From the NCBI RefSeq assembly GCF_003073045.1, contig NC_037590.1:3870016-3934015 (forward strand): a stretch of 64,000 nucleotides of DNA, in the 5' to 3' direction. Below, one piece after another: positions 48,328-61,560 of the stretch. Under the pieces are notes generated by a model. That model saw nothing but the letters and a program-made list of their open reading frames with translations. It was not told the DNA's origin and ran no database searches. The first letter of the stretch is position 1. Each line of letters starts with the position of its first letter. The DNA comes from Pomacea canaliculata (Eukaryota; Mollusca; Gastropoda; Architaenioglossa; Ampullariidae). Made by a program: the position numbers and the translations under genes.

Positions 48328-51300
48328 ATGGGAAATACGGATACTAAACTGAATTTTAGGAAAGCTGTGATACAGCTTACTACCAAAACACAGGTGGGAG
48401 ACAACTTTGTGTGTTTTCGAATCAACTTAGTGTCCATATAGGCGTGTTACGTCTGTAGTTCATGATGTGACAACGTACCACACTAAAGCAATAAACTTCA
48501 GATTATGATTCAATTAAAACAAATTCATAACCCTTATAATATAATGAATTTTAGCCTGAATAATGCGTATACATTTAGGTTTTTGTTTTATTATAATAAT
48601 AATGTGTCATGATTTTTGTCACGATCGCGACAAAGCTAATGTACACAAATGCGTTTGCTAAAGAAAATCAAGAATGCTGTAAATTAAGGGGGGTTTAAGC
48701 TTCTGCTATGCATCAGTAAGAACAGGTCTGTGTGTGTTTGCCAGAAATAACTTGCTGCCAGTGAAAATTGTGAAGCAACCACATGAATGAAAAGCTTTCC
48801 AGCAGTTAGTCAGATCATATAAATACTTTGAAGACATATGTGCTTTAGTGATTTTTTTTTCATCTCTAGTAAGTTCTTTTTTTTGTTCCCAAGTTGGAGA
48901 TTGGAAGCGTAGGGAGCGAAATCCATCGTTTAATAAATTGGGTGGTAGGACTTGAACTTATTTTCTCTCTCAATCTGTTACTTAAAAGTGACATTTGTGT
49001 GGAGATTGAGCTGAAGAACTTACTGTGAATTTTTAACTATGATATTTACTCTGAAAAAATTAGAAATATTGGTTTCCATGCTGTTGCCCATAATATATAT
49101 ATAATATGTCTTGTATCAATGCAGCCCATTGAGCCAAATGATGAGGCCTTTTGGGAACAGTTTTGGTCAGAGAGTGTCACGTGTGTCCAGGATGTTTTCA
49201 CACTCATCCCTGCTGCAGAAATACGTGCGTTACGAGAAGAATCTCCATCAAATTTAGCCACTTTGTGCTACAAAGCTGTAGAAAGGCTAGTTTTGGCTGC
49301 AGAAAGTGGATGTCCATCACAAAGAGAGCAGCAAACAGGTTTGTAACTTTTAAAAAAAATTATTGTTTAATATATTGAGCTTTGTAGCATATTTGAAGAC
49401 GTAGCATATTGTGTAATATCAAGCATGAAACATTTCATTCTTATTTATGAATAAATTGTCAGTTTGGTAGATCTTGTAATATAGTTGCACATGAAGGCAT
49501 AATATATAAAAGATATAACTTGAGTGTTTTGAGGTCTGTTCACAGTCTGGAGAATCTTTTCTATTCCTATTTCAGTTTTAAATTGTGTACGGCTGCTGAC
49601 TAGGATTCTGCCATACATTTTCGAAGACCCAGATTGGAGAGGTTTCTTTTGGTCTACACTACCTGGGCAGTCAGAGGAAGGGGAGGTGAGGCATGCCTCC
49701 ATGCCTTCAATCACTAAAATCATGCACTTCTATCTATTAAAATGTGTGTTATCATATATAAATTAAAATCAGCTGCACAAATAATTCATTGATTTACAAA
49801 AAAATGTGTGTTATTTTCCCCCTTACAATGGCTGCCAACTGTAAAACTGCTCTAAGACCACGAAGCAGAATTATTGTGTATTTAATTACTACAGTTGGGT
49901 ATGCTGGACTCATTAGAGCCTCTATTAAGCAGCAGAAAATAACATTTTGTGTAGCTGAAAGTTAAGAGGGAATATGTTTTTTCTCAGTCTTTCTCACAAC
50001 AGTGGATACACATGCATGTAAACATGCACATGCACAGGCATTCAAACATTTCACTACTAAAATAGTAAAATAAGAATTTTATTGTTAATAAAATGATGAC
50101 AGTAATATAATTTATAAAACAAGCATTGCTTATTTTTCTTTTCACAGAATGAAAGTCCACCTTTAGCTCAATCACTATTGAATGCTGTTTCAGTAAGTAA
50201 AATAAGATACAAAATTACTGAAGTACTTTGCAAGATTGTTCAATAAATTTTTAGTCCTCATGTGTGCCGTGGTTGTTAGTTGCTATGCATATGAGAATGT
50301 GTGATGTGTATATGTATGTTGTGAATACATGCCTGCAAACATTTGCAGTTCAAAAGAAATAAAATACAGTAGGATTAGATTACTGTAGTTGGAGAGGTTA
50401 TTGCATGTGTGCATAAAGTGCATCCTAGTGCAGGTTGTGCAGACATGATATATCTGACAAAATAAGGTGAATTGATTAAAGAATGATACTAATAGAAAAG
50501 GTGAGAATTATTTGTCATAAACATTAACAAGACTGGGATAAATTAAAATACTTGTAAATGGATTTATGTGATGGACTATGCATGATCTCAAAATGCCTTA
50601 GTATTTCTGTCATTTTGTTATTTAGACAAATGAAAATGAAGAAACTATTTATGCTGTATTTTTCAGGATTTGTTGTTTTGCCCTGATTTTACTGTCACAT
50701 CTGCCAGAAAATCAGGTCCTGTAAGTAAACATTTTAATACATCACAGTATTTTATATACAGTAAAACTTGCAATCTGTGGACCCTCTCAACAGCAGACAC
50801 CTTCCATGTATGAACACTTTTAGTCACAAAGTAACTTTTAGGATGACCAAAGCCATTCCTCAAATGGTTGCACCCATTCATTCAGTAGTACATGGCAATA
50901 GCTGTATAAAATCACTTGAATGGTTTTGCAACCCTAATTTTCCTCCCTACTGTTTACAAACCACAGTCAAAGGCTTCTTCTAGAGTTGCCAGAACTAAAG
51001 AAGTATCAATAATAAATGGAATATTTCCTTTGATTATCTTTTTAATTATAGTATGTTACATTTCGTGAGAACATACTGATGCATCTTTTAAACTTTATGT
51101 AGTCACTTTATTGCATACCAGGTGAAATTTATCACCTTTCTTAGTACAAACAGATCTTTATAGTTAGGGTGAAAAGATAAATGTGATGGCATTCATGCCA
51201 GTATGTTTTAAATCCACCTGGCTGTACTGTCTATGCAAGTGCAAGAAAGAGAATAATAGAGCATATGTAAATGAAGGTTACTTGCATTGTTCAGTGGTAT

Positions 51301-54300
51301 ATTTTAGGTTGATGTATGCTTTATTCCACTCACAGGACAACCCTGAAGATATGGGTACTATTGATAGTTGTGAATATATCTGGGAGGCAGGGGTGGGATT
51401 TGCCCACTCTCCTTCTCACAGCAGCATCCATGACCAAAACCGGACTGAACTCCTAAAGTTGTGCTTGACCTGTTTTTCTGAAACCATGTACTTGCCTCCA
51501 GTTGGTGAGTTGGGAACCTGAGTTATTGCTTGTATTGAGAAGTTTTGCTTGATGTTTGTGCTTTTGCTTGTTACTTTCTTCTAGTATGAATGGAATTAAT
51601 GTGATGTATGTTTACTAACTGTCCATTCAGATATCTTTTGATGGGTTTCAGCTGATGCTCATGTATCTCCAAATCAGTGGATACAGTACTTTACATCAAC
51701 AGAAAACAGGTTTGTATTGTATTTGTAAAACAGAATGTTGAACAGTTGAGTTTGTCAGAAAATTGTCCCATGACTATTTTTCAGTTACAGTACAAACATT
51801 CAGATGGAGGAGTCCATAAAAGTCTTTTCAAATTTATATTCTAGCCTTCACGGTGACCATAGAATTTTGTATTTTATTCAAGTGCTATTATATTTGCCTG
51901 AAAAGTGTTTTTTTTTTAAATCTAAGGATTATTTTCTCAGTGTGAAATCAACATGGTTAATAAACTTGATGAAGACACATTGTCTTGATGTGTACGGCAT
52001 CCTTTTAATGATAAGGCCATTTTGAGATGCAGTAATATTAACTTAAGCTTAACTATTTACAGTTCTATTAACTATTTTGTTTTTGAGGCCAAGTCTAAAC
52101 AGTTATGTTCTTTTAGCATGTACAATGTCAAAGAATGCCAAATATTTTTCTTTTTTGGGGCAGGCATGCTTTGCCCTTGTTCACTTCACTCCTCAACTGC
52201 CTGTGCTCCTATGACCCAGTGGGCTATGGTGTACCCTATAATCACCTCATGTTCTCAGACTCTCGTGAACCTCTTGTAGAGGTTGCACTACAGGTCCTCT
52301 GTGTAACAATGGAGAATGACAACAGCAGCTCAACTGTTACTGTGGATGGCACCAGCACTGGCACTGCCATGGATCAGAGCAGTGATGTCAGTTGTTTTGT
52401 GTCTGGCATGTTCAATTTTATGTCTGGCTTGTTCAGACTTGTGCTCGGTGTGTTCATTTATGTGTTGACTGACTCATTCCACAACTTTTAGTGCATTCTA
52501 AATTACGGACCCCCAGTAATAGATCAAAAAAGTACATTAAGCACTTTTATGAAGTTAAATTAAAGAAAAAATCCCACAAAATATCTTCTTTGATTAATCA
52601 TGTAATTGCATTGTTGGATAGGAACAGGGAGTTTTTTCAGTCATGACTCAAATGAGACTCAGACCCTTTAGGTGACCTTTCAAATATCTGTGCCTAAAAC
52701 ACAAGGCTACAGAATCTTCCTGCTGTGTATTAAAGAATTTTTTTCTTATCAAAAACGTAAGAATATTTATTGATATAATGAAATAGATTTCTGTAGCTTC
52801 AATAATTCTGATGGCATTTCATACCAGGCGGGTGGCTCTGACAACCTGTTCCTGAACTATCTATCCAGAATACATAGAGAAGAGGTGAGTAGCATGCTGT
52901 TTATTGTTATTTATTTAGCTTTCATTCCATGTCTATTTTTAAGTACATTTGATGTCTGGGTTCATCACAGTCATCAGATTGTGACTAAAAAATAATTTTC
53001 TTACCTTCTGCAGGATTTTGCCTTCATTTTGAAAGGTATTACCAGACTGCTGAACAACCCACTGATGCAGACCTACTTGCCTGGTTCTTGCAAGCGTATA
53101 CAGTTTCACCAAGAGCTCCTTGTTCTTTTCTGGAAAATGTGTGATATTAACAAGGTTAATGTCATAATTATGTAGCACTTGCACCATTTTTCAAAAGACT
53201 GGTCATTTTCTGAGTATAGAGGATTTGAATGAAACTTCCTTCTTTGGACTGCTTGCAGTGAAAGTTGTCATGAAGGGTTTGGTGTGCATCTGCACCTGCA
53301 GACTTAAGTGTCTAGTATACTTTGTATACTCAAATGAGCTCAGAGATTACTGTGCTGGTTTGCAGAACGTTTCTGTTAATTTAAGTTAAATACTAAAATC
53401 TCACTTTTGTTTCCAGTTGATGAAAAAAGTCTTGAGTCTCACTTATTTCTGTTTCAGAAATTCATGTTCTTTGTGCTTAAAAGCAGTGATGTGCTAGACA
53501 TATTGGTGCCCATCCTATACTACTTGAATGATGCTCGAGCAGACCAGTGTATGTTTTCTGCCTTGTTTTGTTTTTGTTTTTGTTTTTTTGTTTTTTGTTT
53601 GGTGTTTTTTTGGTGTTTTTTTTTTAAGTTGTTTTTTTTTTATGTGAAACATAAAAGTTAGCGTTGGGTAGTGATCATTTCAAGCAAAATTTTCTTTGAA
53701 AGTTTGAATCTGCAGCATTTTAACATGTTATATAGTGTTTTAATCTATGTGAATTTTCTTTCTATTAAACCAGATTGTGCTTTTCATTTGGAATGAAAAC
53801 TTTTTTTGTGTGCATCATATAAGCTAAAGCATTCCTAATATGTGCAGCCCGTGTTGGACTGATGCACATTGGTGTGTTTATCCTGCTGCTGTTGAGTGGA
53901 GAGCGAAACTTTGGTGTGCGACTTAACAAACCCTACACAGTACGAGTACCTATGGATATTCCTGTTTTTACAGGGACCCATGCTGACTTTCTTATCATAG
54001 TAAGTATTATTTAAATAAAATCTTATCTTGTGTAGGGCATCTCGCAGTTTCTTGCTCTCTTTGTATTAGGACCCACACAGTGTGAACTTTTGCTGGAGAT
54101 ATTCTATTAAAACATGATGTCTTTTGTACTATTTGCATTTTCAGGCTTTACAGATATTTTTTTTTTAATATGATGCCACATGGCTACAGCAGGGATGTTG
54201 ATAGCCTACAGGTTTGAGCAATGGAGTTGAAATTAGGGGATATGCATGTTAGCTGCTTTGATACCTGTTTGATGCAGCATACATCCCCTATTACGTCTCA

Positions 54301-57300
54301 CCCATGGGATGGGTTCCAGACTCTTTAGAGGAGCGGGAAAGGCAGCAAAGGAGAGGAGATGGTCTCTGCACTGTCACACCTCACTCCCCAATTACTACAA
54401 GGTCATGAGACTGGCTTTACCTTTCACATGTTTATACTGGCATTGGTATGTTTACAGTCTGCCTGGTCTTGAGATTAAATGACAGTGACAATATGCTATT
54501 GATCGTTAGGGAACTTGAACAATACTACCCGTTTTTTATCTGCCCAGGTTTTCCATAAAATCATCACCACTGGTCATCAGAGACTCCAGCCTCTCTTTGA
54601 CTGCTTACTTACCATCATTGTCAATGGTATGTAGCTAACATATTTGTGTTTTTCTCTGAAAATGGAGGGAGTAAAGGGTATTACATTTTTGTAATTCTGT
54701 CATCTGCATTTTGATTGCTGTTTATTTTTAGACTAGAAGATGCATTAAGTGATGAATGTGTGGCTTTTTTAAAATAAACATTACATACAGGCTTCTTTTA
54801 GAGAAGATATCCATTCTTGTCCGTGAAGTTAGATATTTTGGTTTCAGTCTCTCCATACCTGAAGACACTTTCCATGGTGGCCAGCACAAAACTGCTGCAT
54901 CTTTTGGAGGTAAAGAAACATGATTTGTTGCCCTTATTCTATGAAGCAGCTGCCACATATAATGTGATCACTTCACAATTTAAGTGAAAGATGCCCTGCA
55001 GAAGACAGCAAGTATGCCACCACCACCACCACCTGTTGTTATGTGCAATGGTTATCGACAGATGAAGTACTGTTTCTATCACTAACAATGTAGAGTAACA
55101 CTGATATTATGCTGTTTTTTCTAATACTTAGTAGTAGATATGTTTAGATGCCAACTAGTCAAAATATGTGGGAGTCAAAATGTGTGGGTTAATCAAGACT
55201 TCAAAAAAGTATTTTGCTTTATAGCTCATTTGTGTTATTTTGCTTATAGGGTTTTTAAAAAATAAAAACATAAGGGTGTAAATGTATCTTCTTTTGCAGG
55301 CTTTCAGTACTCCCTGGTTCCTGTTTGCTAGCCCTACTAACCACCATCTTGTTTTCTTCCTGCTGGAAGTTTTCAACAACATCATTCAGTACCAGTTTGA
55401 TGGTACGATGCAGATTCTTCTAAAAAGTCACACCATGATAAGTCTTAGTTGGCAGTAGGACAAGCTAGGATAATACATGAGATGCTAGCTCTCACTTTTC
55501 TGTGAACATGTTTGTCTTTCTGTCAAGTGGAAATTTACAGACAGTAAGGTAAAGACCTAGAATCAGAAGTAAAAGATGATTTTTCTGTTCTTCAGGTAAC
55601 TCTAATCTTGTGTACACAATCATCCGAAAACGAAATGTGTTCCATCAGCTGGCCAACTTGCCAATCGACCATTCCTCCATTGCTCGTGCTCTCACAAAGA
55701 GAGGCAAGAAGTTTGCCCCTCCCCCAATGGACACCCGTGAGCCACAAACCATGGAAGGAGCCACACCAGCTGCTGAGGCAGAACCTGGAACTTTAAAAGC
55801 ATCTTTGGCTGCCACACCTCGTCAGTAGTTTAGACTTTATTCCTACATGTCAAGTAATTTGGTATTGGAGTAATAAGACTTCATTCCTATATGTCAAGTA
55901 CATTGGTGGTGGAGTAATATGATTTTGCATAAAAACAATCATAGGAAACCATAACAAATCATATAGTGAACTATAAAAATTTATTTGCCTTAAGACTTTG
56001 CACAAAAAAATGTCTTAATGAGGGCCATCTCTTTCTTGGCAGTCACTATCTATCTATCCCTCTTCGTGCATCAGGTTGCACATAAGGCCTCAACCAGAGT
56101 CCGCCACCGATGTCGATCGGCTGAAATCCGCTCAAGGTGACCCTATGTCCAGCCCTTTCCTTTTGTCTTTCCACTGTTCTTCTCCAAGTTTCCTTTGGGT
56201 GGTCTTGTTTTTTGTATTTTTGAAACAAGTCCATTGTAGGGCGACTTTGGAGAGGTCTGCTGTCTGCTGCCAGACCACATGTCCAATCCATCGCCAATGC
56301 CTTTGTTGAACCTGCCTGGTGATGGACTCAACTTCAGTTCTTTGGTAGAGTTCTTTGTTGGTGATGGTATTTGTCCAAAAGATGTTAAGTATGCGCCTGA
56401 GGCATCTGTTTCGGAAGACGTAAAGTCTGTTACTGATGGTTTTGGTCATCTTCCATGATTCTGATCTGTAAAGGAGGGTGCTGATCACGTTTGACTTGAA
56501 GATTCTCAGCTTGATCTTCTGCCTGATGTTTTTCTTGGCAGTCACTAATCACACAGAAATTATAAATATTAGAGACTTCTGGGAATACAGCATTTTGTGG
56601 GACAAAGTTGTAAGGAAAAAGCAACCACGTATTCAGCTTTTCTGCATTTATAAGATAATTACATTCTAGATAAATTTCAAAGATCTTGGGAGGGTAATAA
56701 TGCAGGAGAGAACATTATTTTTTATCGTACCAAATCAGAAAAAATATCTTAAATATCACTGATATCTCAATATCATTGTTATCATAAGTTTGTGACTTGC
56801 TCCCTTGTTAACATTTTGTTAATGTGTTCTGCTTCTTAGCATTGTCCATAAAATATACTCCAAGATAATTTCTTCTTTTGAGCAGACCTGTGGAGTGCCT
56901 CACACACTAATCACATACTTGTTCACTGTGAGAGTCAATTTTTAACGGTTAGAGAGCAAATTAGCTTGTTATTTCCTATGGTCATGTCATCTGGTAAGTC
57001 TCGAAGAAAATTTACAGTAAAAATTTAATTTTTTCCCTTCTAGGCTTGGACAAGATGACAGAAAAATCTGCTCCAGATGAAGGTCACAAACCACCCACTC
57101 TGAAGGAGATAGCTGAGGCCACAGGCACCCACAGTATCCAGCCAGCTAATGAGATACAGGACCCTATGGCACCAGATACTGCAGCAGGAGGCGACTCTTC
57201 ATCTTATAAAAGGCCTCCTCTTGAAAAATCTAACAGCATGGTCAGTAATCAGCATGTTGGAGTCTGTGAATTTCCACAGATGTTGCACTCTGTTGATTTA

Positions 57301-59143
57301 CAAATGTTCAGAGGTGTTAGGCAGTTAATTGGCATAATAGCTGATATTCTAACTTGGGTAAAGACATGTTGCTTGCTTAACACACTACATCTGCACGCTG
57401 CTCATTGCCATTATGATAGAGGAAGTGACCAAATGCTACATGTCGATAGCTTGTAGAAGTTGATAGCTTGAGCTAGTAAATGATTAATCATTTTCCCGTT
57501 TACTTAAATAAATCACTGTTTTTTTCCCTCTTGCTCTTTTGCACTCTTATATCTATAATTATTTAATCATCTGCTAATTAAATACCATGTAAATTGTTTG
57601 ACTGTTTGATTTTTTCCTCTTCTTTTTTTGTGGGGGGATCACAGCCATCAGAGTCTCCAGTTTCACCCACCTCAACCAGTGACTCTGCACTATCCGAAAA
57701 CAGTTCTAGCAAGCGATTACTGAGCCGTGGTGGTTCCATAACCAGTCAGACCAGTTCGTGGGTGGCAACCCCTGAATGGGTATGCAAAGCCATATTTCGC
57801 ATACTAGGGGCTGCATGCTGAAAGACTCGGGTGATTGAAAATATTAATGTAGAAAATTTGAGTTGCCTATCTTTTATCTGCAGCATTACATAATTGTGAC
57901 CACACAAAAATTTGCTAAAAGTGCAAGAGACAAGCATTTATTTTCAAATGCATTCTGCAGTCATAAAAATATGACATTTTCAATGAGGCCCATAAATTTT
58001 AAGAAGACGCCAGAATCAAAATTATTATCGAAATCATCATAGAAATAAGCATCAAAATTACTACCACCATCATAACCATCATTACCATCACCATTAAAAA
58101 GTGCAGGCCTCATGGGAGGCACAATAATTTTACAGCAAACTTAATTTCATGGATGCATTGTGGATGACAGGTGCAGTCGTGGAAGCAGAAGCTGCCACTG
58201 CAGACCATTATGCGCATGCTGCAAGTGCTGGTGCCCCAGGTGGAGAAAATCTGTATTGACAAGTAAGTGTTTAGCCAGAAGCAAGTGTTTAATGCAAAGC
58301 CAGCAACAAGTGAAGGATTCCTGGTATTAGATTTGTCTTTGCTAATGGATACATTTGCTACCACATAAGAATAATTTACAAATTTGATTTCAAGCACCAG
58401 AAAGAATGCTCTTTTAAGAAGACTTCAGTACAAACATTCATTTTGTCATTATAATTTCGTGGCTTTATCATCAGCATGTAGCTTTATCTATCATGTTCTC
58501 AGAAAATTATATCTGTATGCAAAAACACATGGTTTCTTTTGTTAGAGGCCTAACTGATGAGACAGAGATTCTCAAGTTTCTTCAGCATGGAACTCTTGTG
58601 GGCCTACTGCCAGTTCCACACCCAATCCTCATCCGCAAGTATCAGGCCAACAGTGGTACCACAATGTGGTTCCGCACTTATTTATGGGGAGTGATTTACC
58701 TCAGGTAAGGCTTTTATCTTTAAGTCTGAAAAATATCTTGTCTAACAAAATGCTGTTCACTGGTCCCCTTAAATAGTATTAATCATGTGTTTCTTTTACA
58801 CTTTTTCTTCCTTCTAAGTTTAAAGGTAAACGTTTCATAGGAAAATTTGGTATTAAAATAGAACTGAATGTGTTGTTACATTTCAAAATTAGATCCTGTT
58901 TGTGGATATTTGATTATTTTAAGGAAACGGGTTGTGTGTGCATGTTTGTGTATAAACAGCTGTACATGAAAAGGAAACTATGCAATGGTCATCCATCATT
59001 GTTTTGTGCTTGGATTTTAATATATTTCATAGTTTTTATATCTCATTGTCTTTATTTGTGTGTGTTTCTTTTTTAACAGAAATGTGGATCCTCCCATCTG
59101 GTATGACACAAATGTGAAACTGTTTGAGATTCAGCGTGTGTAA
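48328..59143 (+). CDS. HID1: HID1 (HID1 domain-containing protein), complete
   Basis: Peripheral Golgi protein needed for dense-core vesicle maturation; myristoylated at Gly2 in mammals, and MGNTDTKLNF keeps that site. Twenty-one exons encode about 831 residues (human 788): 48328-48393, 49125-49338, 49576-49685, 50148-50192, 50667-50720, 51336-51504, 51652-51709, 52164-52386, 52828-52884, 53014-53154, 53458-53548, 53848-53999, 54548-54626, 54848-54909, 55300-55402, 55596-55820, 57044-57240, 57645-57779, 58171-58262, 58546-58704 and 59080-59143. Near-identical family blocks include EESPSNLATLCYKAVE, CEYIWEAGVGFAHSP, FFVLKSSDVLDILVPIL, GERNFGVRLNKPY, HPILIRKYQANSGT and LFEIQRV at the end. The extra length is in the Ser/Pro-rich loop encoded by exons 16-18. 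Three introns (after 52386, 55820 and 57240) use a GTCAGT donor. Confidence 0.97.
53563..53641. repeat. T-rich simple repeat in a HID1 intron
   Basis: A run of TTTTTG/TTTTG units followed by pure T tracts, just after exon 11. It contains no other recognisable content. Confidence 0.7.
56049..56530 (-). mobile_element. 5'-truncated RTE-like LINE fragment with 17-bp target duplication, in HID1 intron 16
   Basis: Minus-strand translation gives FKSNVISTLLYRSESWK, RLYVFRNRCLRRILNIFW, TNTITNKELYQRT and HWRWIGHVV. After one frame change it continues with PKETWRRTVERQKERAGH. This is the end of a LINE reverse-transcriptase ORF (LLYGSETW, NNCLRRIL, W.D.ISN.ELW, KWRWIGH and R...TWRR motifs). The insertion is bounded by TTTCTTGGCAGTCACTA at 56032-56048 and 56531-56547. 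Its 3' end, read on the minus strand, is a short GATA repeat rather than poly-A, as in RTE-type elements. It is non-functional (truncated and frameshifted). Confidence 0.8.
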
Positions 59144-59797
59144 CTGACATCGCAGAATATTCTCTTGACACTTTTAGTGCGGTTGTTGGGTTACCTGGCT
59201 ATTAATAATGAGTTTTATGGATAAGCAAGTAAGACAAGCTTCTGTCTGTATCACAGTGATATGAAGACTACAGAGCAACAGCTACCAAAAAAAAATTTGT
59301 TAAGTAAAAAAACAAAGTTTGCAGATAGTAGATAATCTTTGAAACAGAAAATGTGTTGTAACATTTTACAAAAATCCTTTTTTGACATGTGCTTCTGTTA
59401 CTCATTTACAATGGAATTTTTGTTTGTTTGTGGGGAGTTGAGGAAAAGTTAGAATACTGCTCCAAACATGAAAATATTCTATTAGTAATCCTATATAATT
59501 GTTATTATAAAACACAAGGTCATGGTTTTATTTTTAATGGGTCATAATGTTAAATGAAAATATAGTATATTTTAAGTCCTTGGGTTAATGAGTAGGATTT
59601 TATGTTGAGCTTGTGATTAATTGCTGTCTTGCAGTAAAGTTTTAGGCCTTTAAGAAATAAGATCTGAAATAAGTGTAGACTGAAAGATATGAAAAAAGAA
59701 TCTCTTTATATGCTTATATGACAGTTATATGACTGTCACATTGTTGTGTAGCAAAAAAGGAAACTATTTTAGGGCAGACATTATAAATTGTTCTGCA

Positions 59798-59944
59798 ACA
59801 TGCATCAGTTACTGATACAACATGCATTACTGACACAACATTCATCATTAACTGATACATCGTGCATCACTGATACAATATGCATCACTCACAGATGCAG
59901 CATGCATCATTTACCGATACAACATGCATCACTTACTAATACAA
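59798..59944. repeat. Minisatellite with about 20-28-bp units
   Basis: Six to seven imperfect units built around ACATGCATCA and CTGATACA, with variable spacing, lie about 650 bases after the HID1 stop, probably within its 3' UTR. Confidence 0.8.
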
Positions 59945-61204
59945 TTCCGGTTTTCATCCCTAAGCTTCCTTTTCTCATTCATGTATTTTTTTCTCTCACA
60001 CACAAATATAAATATATAATATAATAGTAAGTTATTTATGTAGTACTTTACCCCACCAAATGCCACTGATAGTGCTTTACATAAAAATAAAAACAGACAT
60101 AATAATGGAAGCTGGTCTCAAAGCAAAAAGTTCATTAGGTATTCAGTTTGTGTAGCTACTCATGTTGAGGAAAAAAAAGAAATGTCACCAGAATAGATCT
60201 GGTCTGCAGCCTTGCCTTTGCGTAGAATCTATATATACATGGATGCATGCATATATTACTGTAGAATTAATATTTGGTCATTAATATTAGAAGGATATGG
60301 TGATAATATTATATTGATATGAATAATAAGGGTACAAACTACTTCCTAATCCACAAACTAAAACGTATGATGGTGTATATATATATATCAAACACTGATT
60401 TTAATATATTAAGTGTAAAATAAATATGCCATTTATCTGGTTGTTGTTACAAATTAATATGGTACATTTGAAGTCATAATGCATTCCTTTTTTGTGTTTC
60501 CTTATTCTTTCCAGTATTGTGTTGTGGGCCCCATTATGTGTCATTTTCACTATAGGTAATTAACATGAAAAATCTTTCTCTTGTATATTTATTATGCACA
60601 TAATACACACAAACATATGTATATATAAATATGTATATATAGACACACTAAACGACATTTTATAAACATTCCTTGTATGCTGTGCTATAGTGTAAAACAG
60701 CATCGTCATGGCTGACATCAGGTTGAAGGTCATTCATCTTTTCGTGGTATAAACACTGAGTGTATTTACATAATTTTCAACCAGTCTTTGTGAAGTATTT
60801 TTTTTTTTTAAGTCACCACCACCAGCAGCATTTCACCTTTTTAGAGGGGGAAAAAAATTATCAAAACTGAACAAAACATTTTTACACATCACATCTCAGA
60901 TGATCATTGTTGGTTCTTACAAAGATGGCAACTTTTCTGGAAGTATTTAAAAGTTGTTTGGCAAGTGACTTGATGTATTTGTTTACAGAAGAACTACACT
61001 TATCTGATTGTGGTATTAATGATCTTTTCTTTCTTTCTCTACCCCAAACATTTTTGAGGGAGTCAAAAGAAAAAAATGTGATCAAGACCGTTAATAGATG
61101 GTTTGTTGGTAATCTGTGGGTGCAGCAGATATGGTTGTCAAGATTGTCTGCAGTGGTTTTTGTATGATGTAGAGATTTTTCTTTTTTGGAAGCACTATCT
61201 GGTG

Positions 61205-61560
61205 GGAAAGATGGGTTGCTTCAGGGTTCATGTACTTGACTATGGGATAGATGGTCGCTGGTTCAAGGCTCACAAGCTTGTGCTTGGATAAGGTGAAAGC
61301 GGGACACGTGCCGATGATGGTGTCGTCACCGTCAAAGAATGCCGAAAAAAGTGATTTTTATAGACAACCGGGACATTTGATGGACTTGCCAGAAAGCCAG
61401 AAAGCGGGACATTGGACGTCCCGCCCGATGAGCAGGCGGGACACGAGGTCAAAAGCAGGACTATCCCGCTTTAACTGTCCCGCCTAAAGCGGGAGGTCTG
61501 GTCACCTTAGCTTGGAAGACGTCCCCTGCCCACCTAGCAACTGCTTGGCAGAAGTAACCA
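61205..61560 (+). repeat. tRNA-like SINE interrupted by a MITE
   Basis: GGGTTCATGTACTTGACTAT (box A like) and GGTTCAAGGCTCAC (box B like) lie 30-40 bases apart, as in a tRNA-derived SINE head. The unit is split by the element at 61289-61509 and resumes with GCTTGGAAGACGTCCCC. The borders are approximate. Confidence 0.45.
61289..61509. mobile_element. 221-bp MITE with 7-bp target duplication
   Basis: The ends TAAGGTGA / TCACCTTA are inverted, and the element is flanked by GCTTGGA on both sides (61282-61288 and 61510-61516). The interior is rich in GCGGGAC / GTCCCGC motifs in both orientations, so it can fold extensively. The superfamily is uncertain. Confidence 0.75.

Noticed and set aside
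49445-49723. 92-codon minus-strand frame in HID1
   Set aside because: Antisense shadow of HID1 exon 3 (49576-49685) and its introns.
57241-57456. Extension of HID1 exon 17 as coding
   Set aside because: Homology and phase fit splicing at 57240 to exon 18. The extension has no similarity to HID1 proteins, although intron retention is noted as possible.
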